Below, one piece after another: positions 1 to 8,096 of a stretch of DNA of 64,000 bases (position 1 is the first letter of the stretch; the number at the start of each line of letters is the position of its first letter). A program made the translations under genes and the position numbers. Source of the stretch: an uncultured PS1 clade bacterium (lineage in GTDB: Bacteria > Pseudomonadota > Alphaproteobacteria > MED-G09); the NCBI GenBank assembly GCA_902626605.1, contig CACOFZ010000003.1, forward strand, positions 1 to 64,000, written 5' to 3'. Under the pieces are notes generated by a model. That model saw nothing but the letters and a program-made list of their open reading frames with translations, made no database searches and was not told where the DNA came from.

Positions 1-879
1 GGACAGTTATTCCCTATTGTCATTAAAGCTGATGGATTGGCTGCAGGAAAAGGTGTAATTATTGCTGAAAACTATAATGCAGCTGAAAAAGCTGTTAAAG
101 AAATTTTTTCAGGTCTTTTTAATGATGCAGGAAAAGAAATAGTTATAGAAGAATTTTTAATTGGGGAGGAGGTAAGCTATTTTATAATTGCAGATGAAAA
201 TAATTTTATTGAATTAACTAGCGCTCAAGACCATAAAAGAATTGGCAAAGGTGATACTGGTCCAAATACCGGTGGAATGGGTGCATATTCTCCTGCTCCA
301 ATAATGAATAGGGAATTAAAAGAAATAACTATTAATAAAATTATAAAACCTACATTAAAAGCTATGAAAGACTTAGGGTGCCCTTACACAGGAGTTCTGT
401 ATGCTGGTTTAATGATAACAAATGAAGGTCCAAAACTTATTGAATATAATGTTAGATTTGGTGATCCAGAGTGCCAGGTAATTTTACCAAGATTAAAATC
501 TGATTTATTAAGCCTGATAATAAGCAGTTGTAAAAACTCTCTAAATCAGGAAAAAATTCTATGGGATGATAGATTTGCATTAACTATAGTTATGTCCTCC
601 AAGGGTTACCCTAATGATTATAAAACTGGTCATGAAATTAAAGGTATCAATAAAGTCAGTAATCAAGACGATATTTATATTTATCATGCAGGAACAAAAA
701 AAGTGAATGATATAATATATACAAATGGTGGGAGAGTTCTCAATATAACAAGTCTTGGAAAAACCGTTGGAGATGCAAATAAAAGTGCTTTAAGAGCTAT
801 AAATATGATAAAATGGAATGGTTCTTATTATAGAAATGATATCGGATGGCGAGCGATGAAAAGGGAGGAAAATGATTAA
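1..879 (+). CDS. purD: Phosphoribosylamine-glycine ligase, 3' portion (5' end outside window)
   Basis: GAR synthetase of purine biosynthesis: joins phosphoribosylamine and glycine using ATP, in the cytoplasm. The reading frame is open to base 1 and reads PIVIKADGLAAGKGV, the ATP-grasp nucleotide-binding segment; a TTG at 37 inside this motif is not a start. Further on come TGPNTGGMGAYSPAP and the metal/ATP-binding stretch around NVRFGDPECQ. About 292 codons are present against roughly 420-430 for full-length PurD, so about a third is missing upstream. The last 8 bases overlap the next gene, which suggests translational coupling to an unexpected partner. Confidence 0.95.
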   Translation, partial: GQLFPIVIKADGLAAGKGVIIAENYNAAEKAVKEIFSGLFNDAGKEIVIEEFLIGEEVSYFIIADENNFIELTSAQDHKRIGKGDTGPNTGGMGAYSPAPIMNRELKEITINKIIKPTLKAMKDLGCPYTGVLYAGLMITNEGPKLIEYNVRFGDPECQVILPRLKSDLLSLIISSCKNSLNQEKILWDDRFALTIVMSSKGYPNDYKTGHEIKGINKVSNQDDIYIYHAGTKKVNDIIYTNGGRVLNITSLGKTVGDANKSALRAINMIKWNGSYYRNDIGWRAMKREEND

Positions 880-1966
880 TAACAATGATTTAACATCTAC
901 CGAAAAATTTACAGGTACAATGGATGTTCAAGAAAAACTAAAATTTCCTGAAAAAAAATTGGAAGAATATCTCTCTGATACAATACCAGGTTTCGAGGGT
1001 AATTTATCTGTAAAAGAATTTAAAGGTGGACAGTCTAATCCAACCTATCAGTTAGTTACTCCAAATAAGAAATACGTACTTAGAAGAAAACCGCCTGGTA
1101 AGCTTTTACCCTCAGCGCATGCAGTTGATAGAGAGTATAGAGTTATAACCGCTTTAAACTCAGTAAATTATTCTGTTCCTAAAACATTTTGTCTTTGTGA
1201 GGATGAGTCAATAATAGGAACAATTTTCTATATTATGGAAATGGTCGACGGAAGGATTATCTGGGAACCAACAATACCAAATTCATCTCCAGATATTAGA
1301 AAGGAAATTTTTAAAGCTAAAAATAAGACTTTGGCAGAGCTTCACAATATTGATTATAAGAAAATAGGTTTAGAGAGTTTTGGAAAGCCAGGTAATTATT
1401 TTTCTCGACAAATTTCTAGGTGGACAAAGCAATATATTGCTTCTGAAACAGAAAATATAAATGAGATGCAGTCACTTATAGAATGGTTACCTAATAATAT
1501 CCCAGGAAAAGATGAGACATCTATAGTGCATGGTGACTATAGAATAGATAACATGGTCTTACACCCATTAGAGCCAAAAGTTTTGGCTGTTTTAGATTGG
1601 GAATTATCTACTTTAGGACACCCACTAGGAGATTTTACATATCACCTTATGCAATGGTTTATGCCAGAGGTTGAAGATGGTGCAGGAACACAATCATTAG
1701 CAAATGCAGACTATAAATCATTAGGTATTCCTAATGCAGAGGAATATATAAAAATGTACTGTGAGCAAACTAATCGTAAAGAAATTGATAATATAGATTT
1801 TTATCTTGCATATAACTTCTTCAGACTAGCTGGAATTCTTCAAGGAATTCTTGGAAGAGTAAGAGATGGAACGGCTGCAAGTGAACATGCTCAAGAAAGA
1901 AGTAATAGGGTAAGACCTTTGGCTGAAGCCGGTTGGCTATACGCTCAAAAAGCAGGGGCTATATAA
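872..1966 (+). CDS. ACAD10/APH-like phosphotransferase family protein
   Basis: Aminoglycoside-phosphotransferase/protein-kinase-like fold, in the subgroup that forms the kinase domain of ACAD10/11. The catalytic loop HGDYRIDN is at residues 220-227 and the metal-binding LDWE at 241-244. In ACAD10/11 this domain phosphorylates 4-hydroxyacyl-CoA as a step toward beta-oxidation; free-standing bacterial versions usually sit beside acyl-CoA dehydrogenases. A strong GGGAGG ribosome site at about 862-867 supports the start at 872, which lies inside purD. Length 364 aa is typical. Substrate unknown; a hydroxyacyl-CoA is inferred from the family and from the acyl-CoA dehydrogenases a few kilobases away. 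Confidence 0.85.
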   Translation: MINNNDLTSTEKFTGTMDVQEKLKFPEKKLEEYLSDTIPGFEGNLSVKEFKGGQSNPTYQLVTPNKKYVLRRKPPGKLLPSAHAVDREYRVITALNSVNYSVPKTFCLCEDESIIGTIFYIMEMVDGRIIWEPTIPNSSPDIRKEIFKAKNKTLAELHNIDYKKIGLESFGKPGNYFSRQISRWTKQYIASETENINEMQSLIEWLPNNIPGKDETSIVHGDYRIDNMVLHPLEPKVLAVLDWELSTLGHPLGDFTYHLMQWFMPEVEDGAGTQSLANADYKSLGIPNAEEYIKMYCEQTNRKEIDNIDFYLAYNFFRLAGILQGILGRVRDGTAASEHAQERSNRVRPLAEAGWLYAQKAGAI

Positions 1967-2656
1967 TCACTTAGTAATTATTCTTACTCCTTCTTTATTA
2001 CCTATAATTACTTTTTTTGTTAAATTTATAAATAAACCATTTTCAAAAACACCTGGTATTAAATTGAGTATATTTTCAACAATATTCGGCTCACTTATCA
2101 ATCCTATAGATAAATCATAAATATAATTCCCACCATCAGTAATAAAAATATTTTGATTATCTTTTCTTAAACTAATTGATCCTTTATAACCAATTTTATT
2201 AAGTTTATCCATAATCCTGAGACTTGTTACATCATGTTCATATGGTGATACCTCAACAGGCAATTTAAAATCTCCCAATTTGTCTACCAATTTACTTTCA
2301 TCAGCTATTATTAATAATTCATTAGAGCTAAACGCAATAATCTTTTCTCTTAAAAGGGCTCCTCCTCCCCCTTTTATAAGAGACAAGTCATTATCAATTT
2401 CATCAGCTCCATCGATTGTGAGATCCAATTTATTTACTTTCTCAAGAGTAGTTAATGGTATTGATAATTTATTTGATAAATTTTTTGTTTTTTCTGAGGT
2501 TACTACTCCACATATATTTAAACCATTTTTAATTTCTTCAGATAATAAAATAAGAAACTCATCAACGGTTGACCCAGTTCCAAGTCCCAATTTCATTCCG
2601 TCTTCGACATAACTTAAGGCTTCTTTAGCTGCATTTATTTTCATTTCTTTTAACAT
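1967..2656 (-). CDS. rpiA: Ribose-5-phosphate isomerase A
   Basis: Interconverts ribose 5-phosphate and ribulose 5-phosphate in the pentose phosphate pathway. The 229-aa protein has the phosphate-binding GLGTGST (24-30), the active-site DGADEID (82-88) and the KGGGGALLREK loop (95-105), all diagnostic for RpiA. Its start codon overlaps the stop of the upstream TerB/DnaJ gene by one base (TAATG), and AGGAGA lies a few bases before it. The stop abuts the convergent phosphotransferase gene with no gap. Confidence 0.97.
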   Translation of the reverse strand: MLKEMKINAAKEALSYVEDGMKLGLGTGSTVDEFLILLSEEIKNGLNICGVVTSEKTKNLSNKLSIPLTTLEKVNKLDLTIDGADEIDNDLSLIKGGGGALLREKIIAFSSNELLIIADESKLVDKLGDFKLPVEVSPYEHDVTSLRIMDKLNKIGYKGSISLRKDNQNIFITDGGNYIYDLSIGLISEPNIVENILNLIPGVFENGLFINLTKKVIIGNKEGVRIITK

Positions 2657-3378
2657 TAAATCTCTCCTGATCCAGCCTTCATTTTGTGAGCTTTTTCAAT
2701 TTTAAGATAAGCATTATTTATAACTGCAAGCTTTTCATTGGCCATACCTAATAATTCTTTTGGTACACCCTTTGAAATTAATTTATCTGGATGATTTTCG
2801 GCTGCCAATTTTTTCCACTGTGACTTTGCAATATTTAAATTACTTCCAGCTTCCAAACCAAGAATTAGCCAAGGATCATCATTTTCTGCAGCCATATGAC
2901 TTGCTCTTATTCTTGCAAAATCTGCAGCTGAAAAACCAAAAATTCCTGCAACTTTTTCTAAAAAAACTATTTCATTCTTGTTAACTGGACCATCTGCTTT
3001 CGCAACATGAAAAAGGGCATCAATAACATTTTCTAAAACATGAAGATTATTTTGAAAAATAGACGATATTTGTTTTGCATATGCGTCATATCCAGCAATA
3101 TCTTCTCTTGCTAAATTGTAAACTTTAATAACGTTTTTTAATTCATTTTCTGGAAGATCATGAAGTATCTCTCTAAAAGCAGAAAATTCTTTATTTGAAA
3201 TTTTTCCATCAGCCATAGACATTTTTGCTGAGAGTGCAATTAAAGCTATTGCAAATGCAACATCTTCATCATTTTTATCTAAAACATAATGACCAGCAAC
3301 TGCACCAACAACTGCACCAAAAATTCCACCAACTAAATATCCAGCAGTAACACCTGCGAGCTTACCCCAAACTGACAT
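2656..3378 (-). CDS. TerB- and DnaJ-domain protein, DjlA-like
   Basis: Probable membrane-associated co-chaperone. Residues 6-32 form a glycine- and alanine-rich hydrophobic segment resembling a single glycine-zipper membrane span. Residues about 40-150 match a TerB-type helical domain with the acidic motifs MADGKIS and KADGPVN. The C-terminal 168-235 region is a J domain with the HPD triad at 196-198, which in the family stimulates DnaK ATPase. This order is the DjlA architecture. The gene overlaps rpiA by one base. No clear ribosome site is visible before the ATG. The DnaK-stimulating role is inferred from family. Confidence 0.85.
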   Translation of the reverse strand: MSVWGKLAGVTAGYLVGGIFGAVVGAVAGHYVLDKNDEDVAFAIALIALSAKMSMADGKISNKEFSAFREILHDLPENELKNVIKVYNLAREDIAGYDAYAKQISSIFQNNLHVLENVIDALFHVAKADGPVNKNEIVFLEKVAGIFGFSAADFARIRASHMAAENDDPWLILGLEAGSNLNIAKSQWKKLAAENHPDKLISKGVPKELLGMANEKLAVINNAYLKIEKAHKMKAGSGEI

Positions 3379-3431
3379 AGATTCTAAAATATATGAGTCG
3401 TAATAAAATTTCTTTGATAAAATTTAAGAAA

Positions 3432-4643
3432 TTATAATCCTAAAACAGCTTTTGAAATAATATTCCTCTGTATTTCGTTTGAACCAGCGTAAATAGTTGT
3501 TTTTCTTCCATTCAAATAAGATGGAGTAATTGTCATAGCATAATCGGGTCCTATTGATGGTTCATTAATATTTGCAAAAGTATCAAGAACAAATGGAGAG
3601 GACCAATAACCAATAGCTTCAACAGATAATTCTTGAATTTTTTGCTGAAGCTCTGTTCCCCTACATTTCAAAATAGAGGATTCTGGACCAACTCTTTGAC
3701 CAGCCGAAAGAGCAGAAAAGATTCTTAATTCTACAAACTCTAAAGCCTGAACTTCAATCTCACATTGATTTAATTTACTTACAAAGTCGATATCGTTAAT
3801 TAGATATTTATCGTTTCCAATAGAAGTATCTTTTGCAATATCCTTTAACTTTTTAATTCCTCTATATAGTGACGGCGAATAAGAGTTTCCTCTTTCAAAC
3901 TCAAGAAGATATTTAGCATAAGTCCATCCTTTATTTTCTTCTCCAACTAAATTTTCTTTAGGCACTTTAACATCTTCAAAAAATACTTGATTTACTTCTT
4001 GATAAGGTGCTGGAGATTGATCAAGGGTTATTAATGGTCTGATATCGATTCCAGGTGATTTCATATCAATTAAAAGAAAAGATATTCCCTCTTGAGGTTT
4101 TTCGGTTTTAGAAGTTCTAACAAGACAAAAGATCATATCGGCATGCTGAGCAAGTGTTGTCCAAATTTTCGTTCCATTTACTAAATAATGATCACCTTTA
4201 TCTTCTGCTTTACATTGAAGTGATGCTAAATCAGACCCAGAACCTGGTTCAGAATAACCCTGACACCACCAAACTTTAGATGAGAGAATATCAGGTAAAA
4301 ACTTTTTCTTTTGCTCTTCGGTGCCAAATTCCATTAAGACTGGAGCTACCATGGAAAGACCAAAGGGAATTGTTCTTGGCGCACCAGCATGAGCCATCTC
4401 AGTCTCAAAAATATATTTCTGAGTTGTGGTGAAACCAGGACCGCCATGTTCCTCAGGCCAATTAGGGGCTATCCAACCTTTTTCATACAGAGATTTTTGC
4501 CATTTTAAATGTAAATCTTTGCTCGCGGATCCATTCTTAGATCTCGCTAATTCGTCTTTCATTTCTTGAGTGTAAAATTCTTTAATAAAATCTTTTACTT
4601 CATTTCTAAAGTCTAAATCTTCCTGATTAAAATCTAAATCCAA
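3432..4643 (-). CDS. Acyl-CoA dehydrogenase (large-subunit type)
   Basis: FAD-dependent alpha,beta-desaturation of an acyl-CoA. The flavin/substrate motif GYSEPGSGSDLASL is present and the protein ends in the family's GSNEIQRNIISKAVLGL. I place the start at a TTG at 4643: AAGGAG lies 6 bases before it, and from there the protein reads LDLDFNQEDLDF, aligning with the ATG start MDLNFTKADQEF of its paralogue at 7828. The longer reading to a GTG at 4676 would overlap the crotonase gene by 20 bases. Likely catalytic base is the Glu in LLEFERGNS. Cotranscribed with the crotonase 13 bases upstream. Confidence 0.9.
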   Translation of the reverse strand: MDLDFNQEDLDFRNEVKDFIKEFYTQEMKDELARSKNGSASKDLHLKWQKSLYEKGWIAPNWPEEHGGPGFTTTQKYIFETEMAHAGAPRTIPFGLSMVAPVLMEFGTEEQKKKFLPDILSSKVWWCQGYSEPGSGSDLASLQCKAEDKGDHYLVNGTKIWTTLAQHADMIFCLVRTSKTEKPQEGISFLLIDMKSPGIDIRPLITLDQSPAPYQEVNQVFFEDVKVPKENLVGEENKGWTYAKYLLEFERGNSYSPSLYRGIKKLKDIAKDTSIGNDKYLINDIDFVSKLNQCEIEVQALEFVELRIFSALSAGQRVGPESSILKCRGTELQQKIQELSVEAIGYWSSPFVLDTFANINEPSIGPDYAMTITPSYLNGRKTTIYAGSNEIQRNIISKAVLGL

Positions 4644-4656
4644 AATATTCTCCTTT

Positions 4657-5457
4657 TTATTTTCCTTTAAAGTCACCGTCTCTTTTTTCGAAGAAAGCCG
4701 ATAATGCCTCTTGATGATCCTCAGTTAAATGCATTAAAGCTTGCATGTTTGCTGACATTTCCAAAATATTATCAAAACTTGCACCCATTCCTTCTCTTAA
4801 TAGTTTTTTACTCATTCTAAGGGCATCAGGTGGTTGTTTAATTATTGATGATGCTATTTTATTTGCCTCTTTTAAAAGATCTTCTGATTTATAAAAATCA
4901 CTAATTAAACCCCACTGCTTTGCAATTTCAGGTTCAATTAATTTTGCAGAAAATAAAAGCTCAGAAGCCCTAGACATACCTATTATTTTTGGCAATAACC
5001 AAGCTCCGCCATCTCCAGGAATTAAACCTATTTTAAGAAATGTTACTCCGAATTTTGCATTATCAGATGATATTCTTATATCTGCTAAACATGCAACATC
5101 ATTGCCTAACCCAATAGCTGGACCATTTATCGCTGCAATAACAGGAACCTCAATATTCCATATTGCTTTGATTATTTTGTGGATACCTGTTTTGTACCTC
5201 TCACGAAGACCAACTGAAGAACCTGAAAAATTACCAGACTTATTTTGCATATTCTTAACATTGCCACCTGCGGAGAATGCTTTACCTGCTCCCGTTAAAA
5301 TAACACAACGAACATCCCTATCATTATTAATTAATTTTGAGGCCTCTTCAAAATTAAGAACATCTTCAGGCTCACCCAACGGGTTGCGAATATCGGGCCT
5401 GTTCATAGTTAAAGTTACTACTGGGCCATTTTTTTCAAATTTTAGCCAATCATTCAT
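4657..5457 (-). CDS. Crotonase-family (enoyl-CoA hydratase/isomerase-like) protein
   Basis: The 266-aa crotonase fold is clear: TMNRPDIRNPL near the N-terminus, oxyanion-hole AFSAGGNVKNM and second oxyanion region GPAIGLGNDVACLAD. Compared with classical enoyl-CoA hydratase, the first catalytic Glu is Asp (in GNDVACLAD) and the second is Phe (in FGVTFLKIG), while an Asp appears in IPGDGGAWLL. Simple hydratase chemistry is therefore doubtful; isomerase, hydrolase or another crotonase reaction is possible. It lies between acyl-CoA dehydrogenase genes in one transcription unit, 12 bases from each neighbour, so it probably acts on their product. Confidence 0.85.
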   Translation of the reverse strand: MNDWLKFEKNGPVVTLTMNRPDIRNPLGEPEDVLNFEEASKLINNDRDVRCVILTGAGKAFSAGGNVKNMQNKSGNFSGSSVGLRERYKTGIHKIIKAIWNIEVPVIAAINGPAIGLGNDVACLADIRISSDNAKFGVTFLKIGLIPGDGGAWLLPKIIGMSRASELLFSAKLIEPEIAKQWGLISDFYKSEDLLKEANKIASSIIKQPPDALRMSKKLLREGMGASFDNILEMSANMQALMHLTEDHQEALSAFFEKRDGDFKGK

Positions 5458-5469
5458 TAAATTTAACCT

Positions 5470-6597
5470 TTAGGATGCTAAAGAATATTTTTTCAAATGA
5501 TGATCGGCATTTCCTAGCTGAGTTTCAATCATTGATAATCTTTTAAAATAATGACCAACATTTAATTCATCTGTCATACCCATACCACCATGAAGTTGAA
5601 CTGCGCTTTGACCAATAAATTTTGCAGCATTACAAATTTGTACTTTTGCTCCTGAAGCAGCTTTACTTCTCTCCAAATCTTCTTCTTCAAGCTTAAGATT
5701 AACCATGTAGGTCATTGATACTGATTGTTCATATTGCATAAACATATCAACCATTCTGTGTTGTAAAACTTGGAATTTACCTATTGGTTGACCAAATTGC
5801 TTCCTCGTCTTGCAATACTCCACTGTTGTTTCATTTAATACTGACATTGCACCTATTGCTTCAGCACATAAAGCCGCAATTGTTTCATCGGCAACTAATT
5901 CTATTAAAGGATAAGCATTTCCCTCTTCACCTATTAATGATGAACTATTTAATTTAACATTTTCAAAAGAAACTTCAGAAGCCATACTTCCATCAACGGT
6001 TTTATAATCACGTGTTGAAATACCATCACTGCTCTTATCAACAATAAACAAAGATATACCATTTTTATCTGACTGATCTCCAGATGTTCTAGCTGAAACT
6101 ATAAGTTTATGTGCCCATGGAGCAGCAGAAACAACACATTTATCGCCATTTAAAGTATATTCATCACCATTTTTTGCTGCCGAAACTTTTATATCAGCAA
6201 GATTAAATCTTCCCTGGGGCTCTGCATAAGCAAATGCCCAAATTTCGTCCCCAGAAATCAAACCTGGAAGATGCTCCTGTCGTTGCGCTTCAGATGCTCT
6301 TCTTAAAAATCCACCACATGTAACAACTGTTTGAATATATGGCTCTACAACCAAGCCTTTTCCAAATTCTTCAGCAACAATCATAGTTTCAACAGAACCA
6401 AACTCAAGACCACCGTCATTTTCAGAAAAAGGAACCCCGAGAAGACCAAGTTCTGCTAATTGTTTCCAGTTATCTTTGCTCATACCTTCATCAGATTGAA
6501 TAATTTCTCTTCTTCTATCAAAATCATAATTGTCCTGAACAAAAGATTGTATTGTATTACGTAATAAAGTTTGTTCTTCACTAAATGAAAAATCCAT
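5470..6597 (-). CDS. Acyl-CoA dehydrogenase (small-subunit type)
   Basis: A 375-aa acyl-CoA dehydrogenase-like protein, N-terminus MDFSFSEEQTLLRN, with the C-terminal HGGMGMTDELNVGHYFKRL signature of the group. It resembles the smaller partner in two-gene acyl-CoA dehydrogenases such as the mycobacterial steroid FadE pairs, where unlike subunits share one FAD site. At the position of the catalytic Glu of its larger neighbour it reads VADETIAALCAEAIG, so catalytic competence on its own is uncertain. GGGAGAAAG precedes the ATG. It starts 10 bases after the 406-aa paralogue, supporting assembly of the two products. Confidence 0.88.
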   Translation of the reverse strand: MDFSFSEEQTLLRNTIQSFVQDNYDFDRRREIIQSDEGMSKDNWKQLAELGLLGVPFSENDGGLEFGSVETMIVAEEFGKGLVVEPYIQTVVTCGGFLRRASEAQRQEHLPGLISGDEIWAFAYAEPQGRFNLADIKVSAAKNGDEYTLNGDKCVVSAAPWAHKLIVSARTSGDQSDKNGISLFIVDKSSDGISTRDYKTVDGSMASEVSFENVKLNSSSLIGEEGNAYPLIELVADETIAALCAEAIGAMSVLNETTVEYCKTRKQFGQPIGKFQVLQHRMVDMFMQYEQSVSMTYMVNLKLEEEDLERSKAASGAKVQICNAAKFIGQSAVQLHGGMGMTDELNVGHYFKRLSMIETQLGNADHHLKKYSLAS

Positions 6598-6607
6598 TTC
6601 TTTCTCC

Positions 6608-7828
6608 CTAAAGTCCTAAAACCATTTTTGCTATAATATTTCTTTGAATCTCATTAGATCCACCATAAATTGAAGTTTTCCTCATACCAAAATAATTTTG
6701 AGCAACGCCTTGAGTATGTTCTGGTCCAACCTCAAGATAATTTGATCCAAAATTTCGAACGCTAAGAGGTGTAATGTAAGGACTTGCATAATTACCAATG
6801 GCTTCTAAAGTTAATTCAGAAATCTTTTGTTGAATTTCTGTTCCTTTAATTTTTAGAATTGAAGACTCGACACCTGGTCCTTCTCCCTGACTCTCCTTTG
6901 CTAGAGTTCTTAGCTCAGTATACTCTAAAGCAGTTAAATCAACCTCAAGTTCTGTAATTTTTTTATTAAAAGATGAGTCATTGATCAAAGGTTCACCATT
7001 GTTTAGTTCAGATTTAGCTATCTCTTTTAATTTATCAATTGCTTTTTTAGAACGAGCCACACCTGCTATACCAGTTCTTTCATTACCAAGTAAAAATTTA
7101 GCAATTGTCCATCCCATATTTTCTTCTCCAACAAGATTTTCAACAGGTACTCTAACATCTTCAAGGAATACTTCATTAACTTCATGACCACCATCAACTG
7201 TAATAATTGGCTTTACCTCAATACCTGGAGTATTCATATCTATTAAGAGAAAAGAAATGCCCTCTTGAGGCTTTCCTTCACTAGATGTTCTAACTAAACA
7301 AAACATCCAGTTCGCATACTGTGCTAAAGTTGTCCATATTTTATGACCGTTTACAATATAGTGATCACCATCTCTTTCAGCTTTTGTTCTTAGACTAGCT
7401 AAATCAGATCCTGCACCTGGTTCAGAATAACCCTGACACCACCAGTCGTCTCCAGATAAAATGCCCTTTAATACCCAATCTTTTTGATGATCATTACCAA
7501 AAGCAATTATAACAGGGCCTAACATAGTTAACCCAAAAGGTATTAATGGAGTTGTTCCGGCATTAGCGCATTCCTGATCCCAAATATATCTCTGAGTAAT
7601 AGACCAATCAACCCCACCATATTCAACAGGCCAATGAGGTGCTATCCAACCTTTTTTATAAAGTTTTTTATGCCATGAAAGAATTCCTTCTTTCATTTGG
7701 TCGGAGGTAACCTCGTGATATTTTTCGATGTTTTGACCGGTATTATTTTCTGGTGAAAAATTTTCAGCAATGAAATCACGTACTTCATCTCTAAATTCTT
7801 GATCAGCTTTTGTAAAATTTAAATCCAT
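6608..7828 (-). CDS. Acyl-CoA dehydrogenase (large-subunit type)
   Basis: A 406-aa FAD-dependent acyl-CoA dehydrogenase. GYSEPGAGSDLASL is at 133-146, the likely catalytic Glu is E250 in GNERTGIAG, and the C-terminus reads YGGSNEIQRNI, where straight-chain enzymes usually carry YEGT. It is a clear paralogue of the enzyme at 3432-4643. As first gene of the operon it is followed after 10 bases by the small-subunit-type protein, an arrangement typical of heteromeric steroid or branched-chain acyl-CoA dehydrogenases. The substrate is not visible in the sequence. No strong ribosome site; GGAAAG lies about 9 bases upstream. Confidence 0.9.
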   Translation of the reverse strand: MDLNFTKADQEFRDEVRDFIAENFSPENNTGQNIEKYHEVTSDQMKEGILSWHKKLYKKGWIAPHWPVEYGGVDWSITQRYIWDQECANAGTTPLIPFGLTMLGPVIIAFGNDHQKDWVLKGILSGDDWWCQGYSEPGAGSDLASLRTKAERDGDHYIVNGHKIWTTLAQYANWMFCLVRTSSEGKPQEGISFLLIDMNTPGIEVKPIITVDGGHEVNEVFLEDVRVPVENLVGEENMGWTIAKFLLGNERTGIAGVARSKKAIDKLKEIAKSELNNGEPLINDSSFNKKITELEVDLTALEYTELRTLAKESQGEGPGVESSILKIKGTEIQQKISELTLEAIGNYASPYITPLSVRNFGSNYLEVGPEHTQGVAQNYFGMRKTSIYGGSNEIQRNIIAKMVLGL

Positions 7829-8006
7829 TTTTTTACTCTTTCCTAATAATATTAGTACACTATAACATTTATAATAATTGTATAATTTAGAACATTTACT
7901 TTTATGTAATATCAGAGGTATCTAATTAAATCCATTGTATTTTTGTCGCAATTATCAAAATTAATTATTACAAATAAAAATAATTAAAAAAAGTATTTTT
8001 ATTACT

Positions 8007-8034
8007 CTTGAAAAGAAAAATAATTTAACCATTT
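8007..8034 (+). promoter_or_regulatory. Sigma-32 (RpoH)-like heat-shock promoter
   Basis: CTTGAAA at 8007-8013 and CCATTT at 8029-8034 are separated by 15 bases. This matches the gammaproteobacterial sigma-32 consensus (CTTGAAA, 11-16 bases, CCATNT) at every defined position. It lies directly upstream of a small heat-shock gene, exactly where such a promoter is expected, and would give a transcript beginning near 8041. The 178 bases between the divergent acyl-CoA dehydrogenase gene and this site show no other feature I can support. Confidence 0.8.
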
Positions 8035-8040
8035 AAATGA

Positions 8041-8096
8041 TATGGATGCCTAAAAGGATCCTAAACTTAATAACTTGCTTTAAAAAGGAGTATAAA
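8041..8096 (+). promoter_or_regulatory. ROSE-like RNA thermometer leader of the small heat-shock gene
   Basis: Two hairpins can be drawn in the predicted 56-base leader. Hairpin 1 pairs 8044-8047 with 8058-8061 and 8049-8050 with 8056-8057, with a bulged G and loop UAAAA. Hairpin 2 pairs 8073-8076 with 8088-8091 and 8078-8080 with 8085-8087, closing over loop UAAA and leaving G77 (8077) bulged. The 3' arm contains the Shine-Dalgarno GGAG (8087-8090), and the opposing strand carries UUGCU (8075-8079), the hallmark of ROSE thermosensors. Heat would melt the hairpin and free the ribosome site. Pairing is by eye; no energy was computed. Confidence 0.65.

Noticed and set aside
2280-2612. Open frame antisense to rpiA
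   Set aside because: It is a shadow of the real gene: no ribosome site and low-complexity product. The same holds for the other antisense frames, for example those at 5102-5473, 35598-35804 and 61958-62287.
3407-3433. Perfect 8-base inverted repeat (AATTTCTT / AAGAAATT) over the stop of the acyl-CoA dehydrogenase gene
   Set aside because: Only one G-C pair in the stem and a poor T run; such repeats are expected by chance in this AT-rich sequence.
4644-4676. GTG start of the acyl-CoA dehydrogenase inside the crotonase gene
   Set aside because: The TTG at 4643 has a consensus ribosome site and aligns with the start of the paralogue at 7828.
8037-8096. N-terminal extension of the small heat-shock protein from an ATG at 8037
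   Set aside because: It has no ribosome site, lies at or before the predicted transcription start, and the ATG at 8097 has AAAGGAG and gives the usual IbpA N-terminus.
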